Of a stretch of 64,000 nucleotides of DNA, positions 54,452 through 63,774 are shown piece after piece (position 1 is the first letter of the stretch; the number at the start of each line of letters is the position of its first letter). Below the pieces are notes generated by a model. The model was given only the letters and a program-made list of their open reading frames with translations, was not told the DNA's origin and ran no database searches. The stretch covers positions 558,001 to 622,000 of the forward strand of contig NZ_CANMDB010000001.1 of assembly GCF_947496515.1 (NCBI RefSeq). Direction: 5' to 3'. The position numbers and the translations under genes were made by a program. The DNA is from an uncultured Roseobacter sp. GTDB taxonomy: Bacteria > Pseudomonadota > Alphaproteobacteria > Rhodobacterales > Rhodobacteraceae.

Positions 54452-55054
54452 ATGAAAACCATCCGATACATTCTGCTTTTGAGCAGCGCACTGACCATCA
54501 GTGCCGTGCCTGCACTGGCCCAGTCCCAGGGTGACTGGACCTTCGGGCTTGGCGTCGGTTCCGTGGATCCGAAATCGGACAACGGCACTGTTGCAGGCGT
54601 CGAAGCGGACATCGCCAGTGACGAGGCAATCACCTTCACGCTGGAATACTTCATCCGCGACAATATCGGCATTGAACTGCTCGCCGCCACCCCGTTCGAA
54701 CACGATATCTCGCTGCCCGGCGTGGGCGAGGCCAGCACCAAACATCTGCCGCCCACACTCTCGCTGAACTATCATTTTCAGAACGCCAGCGCGTGGAAGC
54801 CCTATGTGGGCCTCGGCATCAACTACACCACCTTCTTCGAGGAGGAGACCGAACTCGGCACGCTGGAGCTTGACGATTCCTTCGGTCTGGCCGTGCAGGC
54901 CGGTCTCGACTACCAGATCGACGACGCGCGCGCGCTGCGGCTCAATCTGCGCTGGTTCGACATTGATACCGATGCCGAATTGGACGGCGCTGACATCGGC
55001 ACTGCCGAGATTGACCCGCTCTTTTTCGGCGTCTCTTACGTGCTGCGGTTCTGA
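54452..55054 (+). CDS. ompW: OmpW family outer-membrane protein
   Basis: 200 residues. Signal peptide MKTIRYILLLSSALTISAVPALA; the mature protein has alternating beta-strand pattern ending in an aromatic Phe (FFGVSYVLRF), typical of outer-membrane barrels. OmpW-like segments: DWTFGLGVGSVDPKSDNG, LPPTLSLNYHFQNASAWKPYVGLGINYTTFF, FDIDTDAELDGADIGTAEID. An eight-stranded barrel that may pass small hydrophobic molecules. ATG 54452 gives the signal peptide; the long upstream frame does not. Inserted on the opposite strand inside the liu cluster. Confidence 0.93.
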   Translation: MKTIRYILLLSSALTISAVPALAQSQGDWTFGLGVGSVDPKSDNGTVAGVEADIASDEAITFTLEYFIRDNIGIELLAATPFEHDISLPGVGEASTKHLPPTLSLNYHFQNASAWKPYVGLGINYTTFFEEETELGTLELDDSFGLAVQAGLDYQIDDARALRLNLRWFDIDTDAELDGADIGTAEIDPLFFGVSYVLRF

Positions 55055-55100
55055 TACCACATAGCGACCGGCGCGGGAGAGTTGGGGGCATGTCATCGGG

Positions 55101-56264
55101 TCAGCCCATTGCCCCCACCAATTCACGCCCGACCAGCATGCGGCGGATCTCGGAGGTGCCTGCGCCGATCTCCATCAGCTTGGCGTCGCGAAAGAGCCGC
55201 GCAACGGGGCTGTCATTCAGAAACCCTGCCCCGCCCATGGCCTGCACCGCCTGATGTGCCTGTTTCATCGCCTCCTCGGAGGCGTAGAGGCAGCAGGCTG
55301 CCGCATCCTGCCGGGTCACGTCACCGCGGTCGCACGCCTTGGCAACCTCATAGACATAGGCGCGGGCGGAGTTCATGGCCGTGTACATATCCGCGATCTT
55401 GCCCTGCATCAGCTGGAACGATCCCACAGGCTGACCGAACTGCTTGCGCTCGGCCATATAGGGCATGATCGCGTCGAGACAGGCGGCCATGATGCCGGTG
55501 CCAATGCCGGCCAGCACGACGCGCTCGTAATCCAGCCCTGACATCAGGACGCGCACGCCTTTGCCCTCTTCGCCCAGTACATTCTCAAAGGGCACTTCAA
55601 CATCGTCAAAGATCAGCTCAGCGGTGTTGGAGCCGCGCATCCCCAGTTTGTCGAAATGCGGAGAGGTGGAGAAGCCCGTCATCTCCTTTTCGACAAGAAA
55701 CGCGGTAATCCCCTTGCTACCCGCCTCGGGATCCGTCTTGGCATAGACCACCAGCGTATCGGCATCGGGCCCGTTGGTGATCCAGTATTTCGTGCCGTTC
55801 AGCCGGTAGTGATCGTTGCGCTTTTCGGCGCGCAGCTTCATCGACACCACGTCCGATCCCGCGCCCGCCTCCGACATCGCAAGCGCCCCTACGTGCACCC
55901 CCGAGATCAACCCCGGCAGGTATTTTTCCTTCTGCTCGGGCGTCCCGTTCAACTTGATCTGATTGACGCACAGGTTGGAATGCGCCCCGTAGCTCAGCGA
56001 GACCGAGGCGCTCGCGCGGGCGATCTCCTCAATGGCGACCGTATGGGCGAGATAGGACATGCCCGCCCCGCCATCGTCCTCATCCACCGTGATGCCCAAA
56101 AGGCCCAGCTCGCCCATCTCGGGCCAGAGCGCGGGCGGAAAGGCATTTGTCTGGTCGATCTCGGCGGCCATCGGCTTCACGCGGTCCTGGGCCCAGCGAT
56201 GCACCATCTCGCGCAGCGCATTCACGTCCTCGCCCAAATCGAACGCCATCGTAGCCATGAACAT
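55101..56264 (-). CDS. ivd: isovaleryl-CoA dehydrogenase
   Basis: FAD-dependent acyl-CoA dehydrogenase, first committed step of leucine catabolism after the keto-acid dehydrogenase. 387 residues: N helix domain ([20 protein letters not shown]), [60 protein letters not shown] (catalytic Glu region of IVD-type enzymes), [22 protein letters not shown] and [18 protein letters not shown]. The start at 56264 has GGGAGGA upstream with good spacing. Separated from liuB by ompW on the other strand. Confidence 0.96.
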   Translation of the reverse strand: MFMATMAFDLGEDVNALREMVHRWAQDRVKPMAAEIDQTNAFPPALWPEMGELGLLGITVDEDDGGAGMSYLAHTVAIEEIARASASVSLSYGAHSNLCVNQIKLNGTPEQKEKYLPGLISGVHVGALAMSEAGAGSDVVSMKLRAEKRNDHYRLNGTKYWITNGPDADTLVVYAKTDPEAGSKGITAFLVEKEMTGFSTSPHFDKLGMRGSNTAELIFDDVEVPFENVLGEEGKGVRVLMSGLDYERVVLAGIGTGIMAACLDAIMPYMAERKQFGQPVGSFQLMQGKIADMYTAMNSARAYVYEVAKACDRGDVTRQDAAACCLYASEEAMKQAHQAVQAMGGAGFLNDSPVARLFRDAKLMEIGAGTSEIRRMLVGRELVGAMG

Positions 56265-56338
56265 CTCGCGTCCTCCCCCGGTATGTCCGCCGCACCCGAG
56301 ACCTGACACAGGGTGCCAAAGCGGTCAAGCTGGGCGCC

Positions 56339-57547
56339 CTACTCCGCGGCGGCGGTCTGGCCCTGATAGACAGCGCTCACTTCGGCCCGGATGATGCGCG
56401 CAATCAGGTCGCAGTCTTCCAAGGAGAACGTCAGCGGCACCCGCATGTCCACAACGCCCGCCAGAATCCGGTCAGACGCAGGCATCGAAGAGGCCGGCGC
56501 ATAGCGCCAGCTGTCATAGCGGCTGGTAAAGCCCACGGGCTCGGCTGCGCCGAACCATTTGAGCTCGACCCCGCGCGCGGCACAGCGCGCGATGACAGCG
56601 CGCACGTCTTCGGGCGCCCAGTCAAGCAAAAGAAACTGGATGGAGGAGCCCACGATTGTCTCGGCCTGCGGGCGGTGGGTCAGCCGCATCCCCGGCGTGT
56701 CGCGCAAACCGGCCTCCAGCCGCCGGTAGCGGTCATTCCAGCGGGCGCATTGCGCCGCGAGATCGGCCACCTGCGGACGCAGGATCGCCGCGCGCAGGTT
56801 GTCCATCCGGCCCGAGATATTCGGCGTCTCATAGCGGATCTGCTCGAACGCCTCGCGCGGCGGCGCCGCCAGATGCCGCTCGTAAAGCATGTAGGAGCCC
56901 GACAGCATCACCGCGCGCGCCGCCAGATCCGCATCATCGGTGACCAGAAAGCCGCCCTCGCCCGAATTCACGTGTTTGTAGGTCTGGCAGGAATAGCATC
57001 CGACAGCACCAAAGCGGCCCGACGGCACGCCGTTCCACGCCGCGCCCATGGTATGCGCGCAATCCTCGATCACCCGGATCCCGACCGCATTGCACAGCGC
57101 CATGAGTGCGTCCATGTCGCAGATATGCCCGCGCATATGGCTGAGCAGCAGCACCTCCGCCCGGCCCGCCTTGGCCGCCAGATCATCCAGATCAATGGTC
57201 AGATCCTCGGTCACGCCGACAAACACAGGCTCCGCACCCACGGCAGCGATGGCGCCGGGCACAGGGGCCAGCGTGAACGCGTTGGACAGCACTCGGTCAC
57301 CCGGTTTGACGCCGAGCGCGCGCAGCGCTGTGGTCATCGCATAGCCGCCCGACGCGACGGCGAGGCAATATCTGGAGCCGACGGTCGCGGCGAATTCCTG
57401 CTCCAGCAGCGCCGTTTCACTGATCTCGCCCGCGGCTGTGTTGTAGCGGTGCAGACGACCGTGCCGCAGCACGGCAAGAGCGGCGTCGATGCCCGCCTCG
57501 GGGATGGGTTCCTGCTGGGTAAAACTCCCGGTAAATCGCTCAGTCAT
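56339..57547 (-). CDS. DegT/DnrJ/EryC1/StrS family PLP-dependent aminotransferase
   Basis: 402 residues. PLP lysine is Lys191 in SCQTYKHVNSGEGG, cofactor Asp162 in IEDCAHTMGA. The family aminates keto groups of nucleotide sugars or acts on other polyols. The N-terminal 40 residues match the family (TQQEPIPEAGIDAALAVLRHGRLHRYN). No sugar nucleotide biosynthesis genes flank it; ivd lies downstream and gph upstream. ATG 57547 is used because the upstream extension is Arg/Trp/Cys-rich non-homologous sequence. Substrate unknown. Confidence 0.88.
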   Translation of the reverse strand: MTERFTGSFTQQEPIPEAGIDAALAVLRHGRLHRYNTAAGEISETALLEQEFAATVGSRYCLAVASGGYAMTTALRALGVKPGDRVLSNAFTLAPVPGAIAAVGAEPVFVGVTEDLTIDLDDLAAKAGRAEVLLLSHMRGHICDMDALMALCNAVGIRVIEDCAHTMGAAWNGVPSGRFGAVGCYSCQTYKHVNSGEGGFLVTDDADLAARAVMLSGSYMLYERHLAAPPREAFEQIRYETPNISGRMDNLRAAILRPQVADLAAQCARWNDRYRRLEAGLRDTPGMRLTHRPQAETIVGSSIQFLLLDWAPEDVRAVIARCAARGVELKWFGAAEPVGFTSRYDSWRYAPASSMPASDRILAGVVDMRVPLTFSLEDCDLIARIIRAEVSAVYQGQTAAAE

Positions 57548-57602
57548 CTCACTCTCGTCCCTATGCCCCCGCTTGTCAGTGTGTCGCCAAGGCGCTGCCG
57601 GG

Positions 57603-58268
57603 TCAAGGCAACAGCCGCGCGACCACCTCAGGCAGATCCGCGTAATCGTGCAGCAGCGCCTCGGGTGCCAGCGCCGCCATATCGCCCCCGGCGGGCCCAA
57701 AGGTCACCAGCACGCAAGGACGCCCCGCAGCCCGCGCGGTATTGCGATCGGTGTCACTGTCCCCGATGAGCACGCAGTGCGCAGGGCTGCCGCCCGCCCG
57801 CCGTGCGGCCTCGAACAAGGGTTCGGGGTCGGGCTTGCGCACCGGCAGCGTATCGGCACCAACCAAGGAGGCGAAGGCATCGCGCACGCCCAGCCGCTGC
57901 AGCAGCGTCTCCGCCAGACCTTCGGGCTTGTTGGTACAGATGCCCACGCCGTAGCCTGCATCCCGCAGACTGGCCACCGCCGCCATGGCGCCGGGATAAA
58001 CGGTTGTGTGGGTATCGATCTCAGCACCGTAGGCTTCCAGCAGCACCGGATAGTAGCGATCAATTGTGCCGGTCTCTTCCGCCCGGCCCAACCGCTCCAT
58101 CCCCAGGCGCAGCATCGCCCGTCCGCCGCGCAGCGCCGTGCCCGCGTCCTGCGCGGGGTCCAGCATATCGCCCACGCCCATGTCGCGGAAACAGTGATTT
58201 GCCGCCGCGATCAGATCGCCGCTGGTATCCGCCAGCGTCCCGTCCAGATCGAAAATCACCGTTTTCAT
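57603..58268 (-). CDS. gph: phosphoglycolate phosphatase
   Basis: 221-residue HAD hydrolase: nucleophile and acid in FDLDGTLADT (Asp7, Asp9), motif II-like ICTNKPEG, Lys in VRKPDPEP, and the metal-binding GDSDTDRNTARAAG. Cap domain between. Converts 2-phosphoglycolate, from oxygenase or DNA-repair reactions, to glycolate. Divergent from glmU across 139 bases; 55 bases separate its stop from the DegT start. Related HAD phosphatases have other substrates, so Gph is the most likely, not certain, call. Confidence 0.9.
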   Translation of the reverse strand: MKTVIFDLDGTLADTSGDLIAAANHCFRDMGVGDMLDPAQDAGTALRGGRAMLRLGMERLGRAEETGTIDRYYPVLLEAYGAEIDTHTTVYPGAMAAVASLRDAGYGVGICTNKPEGLAETLLQRLGVRDAFASLVGADTLPVRKPDPEPLFEAARRAGGSPAHCVLIGDSDTDRNTARAAGRPCVLVTFGPAGGDMAALAPEALLHDYADLPEVVARLLP

Positions 58269-58407
58269 CGCGGCTTCCCCTTATGCGGATCCGGCGAAAC
58301 ACCGCGTAACGATGTTGCAGCCCGCAACCTATGTTGATTGTTCGGGCGCTTGCGCCGCTGCGCCAGAGCGATAAAGAGAGGTGCAGCAGAACACAAAGAG
58401 AAAAGAC

Positions 58408-59760
58408 ATGAAAACCGCTTTGGTCATCCTCGCCGCAGGCAAAGGCACCCGGATGAACTCTGACCTGCCCAAGGTCCTCCATCCGCTGGCCGGTGCACCG
58501 CTGTTGATCCACGCCATGCGCGCGGGCGAGACGCTGACACCGGAGCATACCGTGATTGTGGCAGGCCACGGGGCACAGGCCGTGCGCGGCGCAGCACTGG
58601 ACTACGACGGAACCGCCACGGTGGTGCAGCAGACCGAACAGCTGGGCACCGCCCATGCGGCAGCCCAGGCGCGCGCCGCTTTGGCGCGGTTCGACGGCAC
58701 CGCGATCGTGCTCTTCGGCGACACGCCCTTTGTCTCGCCTGACACGCTTGCCGCGATGACTGACGCTCAGGCGGATCATGATGTGGTCGTACTGGGATTT
58801 CAGGCGGCAAACCCTGGCCGCTACGGACGCCTCGTGATGGAGGGCGACAGCCTGCAGCGGATCGTGGAGTTCAAGGATGCAACCGAGGACGAGCGCGCCA
58901 TCGCGCTCTGCAACAGCGGCGTGATGGCCTGCCGCGCCGGGTTGCTGTTTGATCTGATCGACGCGGTGAGCAACGAGAACGCCGCAGGTGAATACTACCT
59001 GACGGAGATTATCGGGCTTGCGCGCGATCGCGGGTTGTCCGCCACGGTTGTCACCTGCGACGAGGCGGAGACGCTGGGCATCAATACCCGCGCAGAGCTG
59101 GCCGAGGCGGAGATGTCCTTTCAGAACCGCGCGCGGGCACATGCGGCAGAGGAGGGCGTGACCATGCCCGCACCGCAGACCGTACACTTCGCCTTTGATA
59201 CGGTGATCGGCCGCGACACGGTCATCGAACCCAACGTGGTCTTCGGCCCCGGGGTGACCGTCGAATCCGGTGCCACGATCCGGGCGTTCTCGCATCTGGA
59301 AGGGTGTCACGTGGCGCGCGGGGCGGTCGTGGGGCCCTACGCCCGGCTGCGCCCAGGCGCGGAGCTGTCAGAGGACACCCGCATCGGCAATTTCGTCGAG
59401 GTCAAGAACGCCCGCATCGGTGAGGGCAGCAAGGTGAACCACCTCAGCTATATCGGCGATGCAACCATCGGTCAGCACAGCAACATCGGCGCAGGCACGG
59501 TAACCTGCAATTACGACGGCGTGATGAAGCACCACACCGAGATCGGCGACAATGTCTTCATCGGATCGGACACCATGCTGGTGGCTCCGGTCTCCATCGG
59601 CGACGGCGCGATGACGGGCAGCGGCTCGGTCATCACCTCGGATGTGGAGGCAGGTGCGCTGGCCATTGCCCGGGCGCCTCAGGTGGAAAAACCGGGGATG
59701 GCCGCAAAACTGATCCAGATCCTGAAAGCCAAAAAAGCCAAATTGCAAAGAGGCAGCTGA
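58408..59760 (+). CDS. glmU: bifunctional GlcNAc-1-P uridyltransferase / GlcN-1-P acetyltransferase
   Basis: 450 residues. N-terminal pyrophosphorylase domain (VILAAGKGTRMNSDLPKVLHPL, QQTEQLGTAHA, LFGDTPFV) makes UDP-GlcNAc. C-terminal left-handed beta-helix acetyltransferase domain (about 250-430) has hexapeptide repeats such as RPGAELSEDTRIGNFVEVKNA, ending with GAGTVTCNYDGV. Essential for peptidoglycan and LPS precursors. ATG 58408 chosen for homology. Coupled to glmS, which starts 2 bases after its stop. Confidence 0.97.
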   Translation: MKTALVILAAGKGTRMNSDLPKVLHPLAGAPLLIHAMRAGETLTPEHTVIVAGHGAQAVRGAALDYDGTATVVQQTEQLGTAHAAAQARAALARFDGTAIVLFGDTPFVSPDTLAAMTDAQADHDVVVLGFQAANPGRYGRLVMEGDSLQRIVEFKDATEDERAIALCNSGVMACRAGLLFDLIDAVSNENAAGEYYLTEIIGLARDRGLSATVVTCDEAETLGINTRAELAEAEMSFQNRARAHAAEEGVTMPAPQTVHFAFDTVIGRDTVIEPNVVFGPGVTVESGATIRAFSHLEGCHVARGAVVGPYARLRPGAELSEDTRIGNFVEVKNARIGEGSKVNHLSYIGDATIGQHSNIGAGTVTCNYDGVMKHHTEIGDNVFIGSDTMLVAPVSIGDGAMTGSGSVITSDVEAGALAIARAPQVEKPGMAAKLIQILKAKKAKLQRGS

Positions 59761-59762
59761 CC

Positions 59763-61583
59763 ATGTGTGGAATTGTAGGGGTGCTGGGCCATCACGAAGT
59801 GGCCCCCATTCTCGTCGAAGCGCTCAAGCGTTTGGAATACCGCGGGTATGACAGCGCCGGGATCGCAACCGTGGCAGAGGGCACCCTCGACCGCCGCCGC
59901 GCGGTGGGCAAACTCGTCAACCTGTCAGATCTGCTGGTGCATGAGCCGCTGACCGGCAAGGCAGGCATCGGCCACACCCGTTGGGCCACCCACGGTGCGC
60001 CAAGCGTCACCAATGCGCACCCCCATCAGGCAGGCGGCGTCGCGGTGGTACACAACGGCATCATCGAGAACTTCCGCGAGCTGCGCGCCGAGCTTGCGGA
60101 GCACGGTTTCAGCTTCGTGACTCAGACCGATACCGAGACGGTGGCCCTGCTGACCGAACACCACATGCGCGCCGGCGCAGGCCCGGTGGACGCCGCGCGC
60201 CAGACGCTCGAAAGGCTCCAGGGGGCCTTTGCGCTGGCCTTCCTCTTTAACGGAGAGAATGATCTGATCGTCGCAGCGCGCAAGGGCTCTCCCCTCGCGA
60301 TCGGTCACGGGGATGGGGAGATGTTCGTGGGCTCCGACGCAATCGCCTTGGCGCCCCTGACCGACCGGATCAGCTATCTCGAAGAAGGCGATTGTGCGGT
60401 CGTCACCCGCGCAGGCGTGGAGATCCGCGATGCCAACGGCACGCTCGCCAACCGCGCCATCAAGACCGTCAATCTGGGCGACACCCGGATCGACAAGGCC
60501 GGGCACAAGCATTTCATGGCCAAGGAAATCGCCGAGCAGCCCACCGTGATTGGTCAGGCCATCGGCAATTATCTTGATCACGACGGCAACATCATCCTGC
60601 CCGACCCGGGGGTGGATTTCAGCAAGATCGACCGGCTGACCATGGTCGCCTGCGGAACCGCCTACTACGCCTGCCTGACGGCGAAATACTGGTTCGAGCA
60701 GATCGCCCGCCTGCCGGTGGAGGTTGATGTCGCCTCCGAGTTCCGCTACCGCGAGCCGCCCGTCACCCCCGGCACCACGGCGCTTTTTGTCAGCCAGTCG
60801 GGCGAGACCGCCGATACTCTCGCCGCACTTCGATACTGCGAGGGCAAGACCGACCGCATCCTGTCACTGGTCAACGTCCCCGAAAGCTCCATCGCGCGGG
60901 AGAGCGATCTGGCCCTGCCCATCCATGCGGGCGTCGAGGTCGGCGTGGCCTCCACCAAGGCGTTCAGTTGCCAGCTCACCGTGCTTTTTCTGCTGGCGCT
61001 CAAGGCCGCGCATGACCGGGGCGAGATGGGTGCCGAGGCGCTGGCCGATCACATCTCGGCCCTGCGCGGCATCCCCAGTGTGATCGCCACGGCGCTGGAG
61101 GCCAATGGCGCCATGCAGGCAGCGGCGCTGAAACTGGCCGAGGCGCGCGACGTGCTCTTCATGGGGCGCGGGCTGATGTATCCTCTGGCGCTCGAAGGCG
61201 CGCTGAAACTGAAGGAAATCAGCTATATACACGCCGAAGCTTACGCAAGCGGCGAATTGAAACACGGGCCCATCGCGCTCGTCGATCAATACGTGCCGGT
61301 CGTGGTGATGGCACCGCGCGATACGCTTTTCGACAAGACGGTCAGTAACATGCAGGAGGTGATGGCGCGCAAGGGTCCGGTCATCCTGATTTCCGACCGG
61401 CAAGGGTTAGCGGAGGCGGGCAGCGGAGCCGAGGCCATGATCGAGCTGCCGCATGTGCCGGATGTGCTGACACCCATCCTCTACGCCATTCCCGCGCAGC
61501 TGCTGGCCTATCACACCGCCGTGGCCAAGGGGACGGACGTAGACCAGCCCCGCAACCTCGCAAAATCCGTCACGGTGGAGTAA
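59763..61583 (+). CDS. glmS: glutamine-fructose-6-phosphate aminotransferase
   Basis: 606 residues. N-terminal class II glutaminase with catalytic Cys2 (MCGIVGVLGHHEVAP) and HTRWATHGAPS. Two SIS isomerase domains follow (CGTAYYACLTAKYWFE, SQSGETADTLAALRY; MGRGLMYPLALEGALKLKEI), ending KSVTVE. It supplies GlcN-6-P to the GlmM/GlmU route. Transcribed with glmU. No glmS-type ribozyme precedes it, as expected outside Firmicutes. Confidence 0.98.
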   Translation: MCGIVGVLGHHEVAPILVEALKRLEYRGYDSAGIATVAEGTLDRRRAVGKLVNLSDLLVHEPLTGKAGIGHTRWATHGAPSVTNAHPHQAGGVAVVHNGIIENFRELRAELAEHGFSFVTQTDTETVALLTEHHMRAGAGPVDAARQTLERLQGAFALAFLFNGENDLIVAARKGSPLAIGHGDGEMFVGSDAIALAPLTDRISYLEEGDCAVVTRAGVEIRDANGTLANRAIKTVNLGDTRIDKAGHKHFMAKEIAEQPTVIGQAIGNYLDHDGNIILPDPGVDFSKIDRLTMVACGTAYYACLTAKYWFEQIARLPVEVDVASEFRYREPPVTPGTTALFVSQSGETADTLAALRYCEGKTDRILSLVNVPESSIARESDLALPIHAGVEVGVASTKAFSCQLTVLFLLALKAAHDRGEMGAEALADHISALRGIPSVIATALEANGAMQAAALKLAEARDVLFMGRGLMYPLALEGALKLKEISYIHAEAYASGELKHGPIALVDQYVPVVVMAPRDTLFDKTVSNMQEVMARKGPVILISDRQGLAEAGSGAEAMIELPHVPDVLTPILYAIPAQLLAYHTAVAKGTDVDQPRNLAKSVTVE

Positions 61584-61586
61584 CCC

Positions 61587-62144
61587 ATGGCCACACAATT
61601 CGACCACATCAGCGATGTTCTGACCAAGTTCATCCACGCGCAGCACATCTTTTTCGTGGGCACGGCGGCGCCCGAGGGGCGGGTCAATGTCTCCCCCAAG
61701 GGGATGGACAGCTTGCGGGTGCTCGGGCCCAACCGCATCGTCTGGCGCAACCTCACAGGCTCCGGCAATGAAACGGCGGGACATCTCGCAGCACTCAACC
61801 GCATGACGCTGATGTGGTGCGGGTTCGAGGCAAAACCGATGATCCTGCGCACCTACGGCACGGCCAGAACGCTGCACCCCCGCGATGGCGATTTCGCGGC
61901 GCTGAACGCGCTCTTCCCCGCCTCTCCCGGGGCGCGTCAGATCTACGATGTGGCGGTGGAAATGGTGCAGACCAGCTGCGGCTATGCGGTGCCCTTCATG
62001 GAGTATGCGGGCAAGCGCGACGTGCTGGAAACCTGGGCGGAGAACAAAGGGGCCGAGGGCGTTGCCGACTACTGGAAGACCCGCAACCAGCAGACAATCG
62101 ACGGCGCGCCCACCCATATCCTCGGCACGTCCGAGGACGCCTGA
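61587..62144 (+). CDS. pyridoxamine 5'-phosphate oxidase family (FMN-binding split barrel) protein
   Basis: 185 residues. The split-barrel flavin domain is visible as HIFFVGTAAPEGRVNVSPKGMDSLRVL and NRIVWRNLTGSGNETAGHL, with a C-terminal RFVQTSCGYAVP-like tail (VQTSCGYAVPFMEYAGKRD). It is not PdxH itself; the NVSPKG motif belongs to the PNPOx-like group with varied or unknown reactions. It starts 3 bases after glmS, so it joins that operon. Ends shortly before a convergent lipoprotein gene. Confidence 0.88.
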   Translation: MATQFDHISDVLTKFIHAQHIFFVGTAAPEGRVNVSPKGMDSLRVLGPNRIVWRNLTGSGNETAGHLAALNRMTLMWCGFEAKPMILRTYGTARTLHPRDGDFAALNALFPASPGARQIYDVAVEMVQTSCGYAVPFMEYAGKRDVLETWAENKGAEGVADYWKTRNQQTIDGAPTHILGTSEDA

Positions 62145-62199
62145 ACGCATCGGGATCGCAGATCGCGGACCCGCTAGCACGCGCGTAAAAGGCATCGGC

Positions 62200-62673
62200 C
62201 TATCCGGTCACCTCAAGGGTCACCAGATCCGCCAGATTGACCTCCAGCGCCCGCATCGCCGAGAGCGAAATACGGCTGCCCGCTGTGGCGGGCCCGTTGA
62301 TCGGAATGAGCCGGACAGCGACTTTGGCCCCGGTTTTGGGGTCGCGCAATTGACCGTCGCGCGCTGTGCTGACAAGCGGTGTCTTGAGCCAAAAACCAGG
62401 CTCTGCCACATCGCCCAGGGACGCCACGGTGCTGCCCAACCGGCCACCCGCCCCGGTGGACACCTGTTGCGCCCTGGCCCGCTCCGCCACCGATGCCTGA
62501 TCGAGCGTCTCCGGCGTGACCGAAGAGCTTGTCGGCACCCCTTGTGATCCATTGGCCTGAGCGGGTTGCGCGCGTTTCAGCACACGGTCGATGCCTGCGT
62601 CAATTTCAGCGCAGCCTGCGACCATCATAACGGCACACAGGCAGATCAGGGCAAACGGTCGGGCCAATATCAT
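62200..62673 (-). CDS. hypothetical lipoprotein
   Basis: 157 residues. N terminus [21 protein letters not shown] with lipobox VAGC (Cys21). The mature protein has a Ser/Gln/Thr-rich region (about 36-60) and a C-terminal domain ([59 protein letters not shown]). I know similar Roseobacter proteins carry misleading enzyme names; nothing enzymatic is visible. The start 62673 is set by the signal peptide; the frame is open much further upstream. Divergent from moaA across 85 bases. Confidence 0.8.
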   Translation of the reverse strand: MILARPFALICLCAVMMVAGCAEIDAGIDRVLKRAQPAQANGSQGVPTSSSVTPETLDQASVAERARAQQVSTGAGGRLGSTVASLGDVAEPGFWLKTPLVSTARDGQLRDPKTGAKVAVRLIPINGPATAGSRISLSAMRALEVNLADLVTLEVTG

Positions 62674-62758
62674 ACCTTGGTCTAAACCACAGCCTCCGCG
62701 GTGCATCAATGCCGTTAACCCCTTGCTGCGGCATGCGCGGACCTTTACGCATAGGGAT

Positions 62759-63766
62759 ATGAACGCTCCTTTGATCGACCCTTTTGCCCGTGCCATCACG
62801 TATCTGCGCGTATCCGTCACCGATCGGTGCGATTTCCGCTGCGTGTACTGCATGTCGGAGAACATGACATTCCTGCCGAAAAAGGAATTGCTGACGCTGG
62901 AAGAGCTCGACCGGCTCTGCAGCAGCTTCGTTGATCTGGGCGTGCGCAAACTGCGCATCACCGGCGGCGAGCCGCTGGTGCGCAAGGGCATCATGACCTT
63001 TTTCGAGGCGATGTCGCGCCATTTGGATGCCGGTACCCTGAAGGAGCTGACGCTAACCACCAACGGCAGCCAGTTGGAACGCTTTGCCAAGCCGCTCTTT
63101 GATGCCGGTGTGCGGCGGGTCAACGTCTCTCTCGATACGCTGGACGAAGGCAAATTCGCCGATGTGACCCGCTGGGGCCGTCTGCCACAGGTGCTGCGCG
63201 GGATCGACGCGGCTCAGGCTGCGGGGCTGCGGGTCAAGCTGAACGCAGTGGCGCTCAAGGGCTTCAACGAGGACGAGTTGCCGACGATCACCGAATGGTG
63301 TGCCGAACGCGACATGGATCTGACGTGGATCGAGGTCATGCCCATGGGCGATCTCGGCAATGAGGACCGTCTGGACCAGTATTGGTCCCTGAAGGATGTG
63401 CGGGCGCGCTATGCCGAGCACTACACCGTCAGCGATCTGGCGGAGCGTACGGGCGGACCCGCGCGCTACGTGCGGCTGGAGGAGACGGGGCAAAAGATCG
63501 GGTTCATCACCCCGCTCAGCCATAACTTCTGCGAAAGCTGCAACAGGGTTCGGATCACCTGCACCGGCGAGATTTTCATGTGCCTCGGTCAGGAAGACGC
63601 CGCAGACCTGCGCGCGCCGTTGCGCGCCCACCCGACGGACGACGCGCCCTTGCAGGAAGCCATCCGCGCCGCCATCGCGCGCAAGCCCAAAGGGCATGAT
63701 TTCGACTACTCGCGCCAGCGCGCGGACGGTCAGATGCCGCGTCACATGAGCCATACGGGCGGCTGA
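62759..63766 (+). CDS. moaA: GTP 3',8-cyclase (molybdenum cofactor biosynthesis protein A)
   Basis: Radical SAM enzyme for the first step of molybdopterin synthesis. 335 residues. N-terminal cluster Cys24, Cys28, Cys31 ([11 protein letters not shown]), [12 protein letters not shown] for SAM binding, C-terminal second cluster ([20 protein letters not shown]), and the conserved C-terminal Gly-Gly (SHTGG). ATG 62759 gives the usual MoaA start ([20 protein letters not shown]). No other moa genes follow; a Kdo transferase gene starts 9 bases later. Confidence 0.97.
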   Translation: MNAPLIDPFARAITYLRVSVTDRCDFRCVYCMSENMTFLPKKELLTLEELDRLCSSFVDLGVRKLRITGGEPLVRKGIMTFFEAMSRHLDAGTLKELTLTTNGSQLERFAKPLFDAGVRRVNVSLDTLDEGKFADVTRWGRLPQVLRGIDAAQAAGLRVKLNAVALKGFNEDELPTITEWCAERDMDLTWIEVMPMGDLGNEDRLDQYWSLKDVRARYAEHYTVSDLAERTGGPARYVRLEETGQKIGFITPLSHNFCESCNRVRITCTGEIFMCLGQEDAADLRAPLRAHPTDDAPLQEAIRAAIARKPKGHDFDYSRQRADGQMPRHMSHTGG

Positions 63767-63774
63767 CAGGTCCC

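Noticed and set aside
58330-59770. glmS-type riboswitch/ribozyme near glmU-glmS
   Set aside because: glmS follows glmU after 2 bases with no room for a ribozyme, and the element is restricted to Gram-positive lineages.
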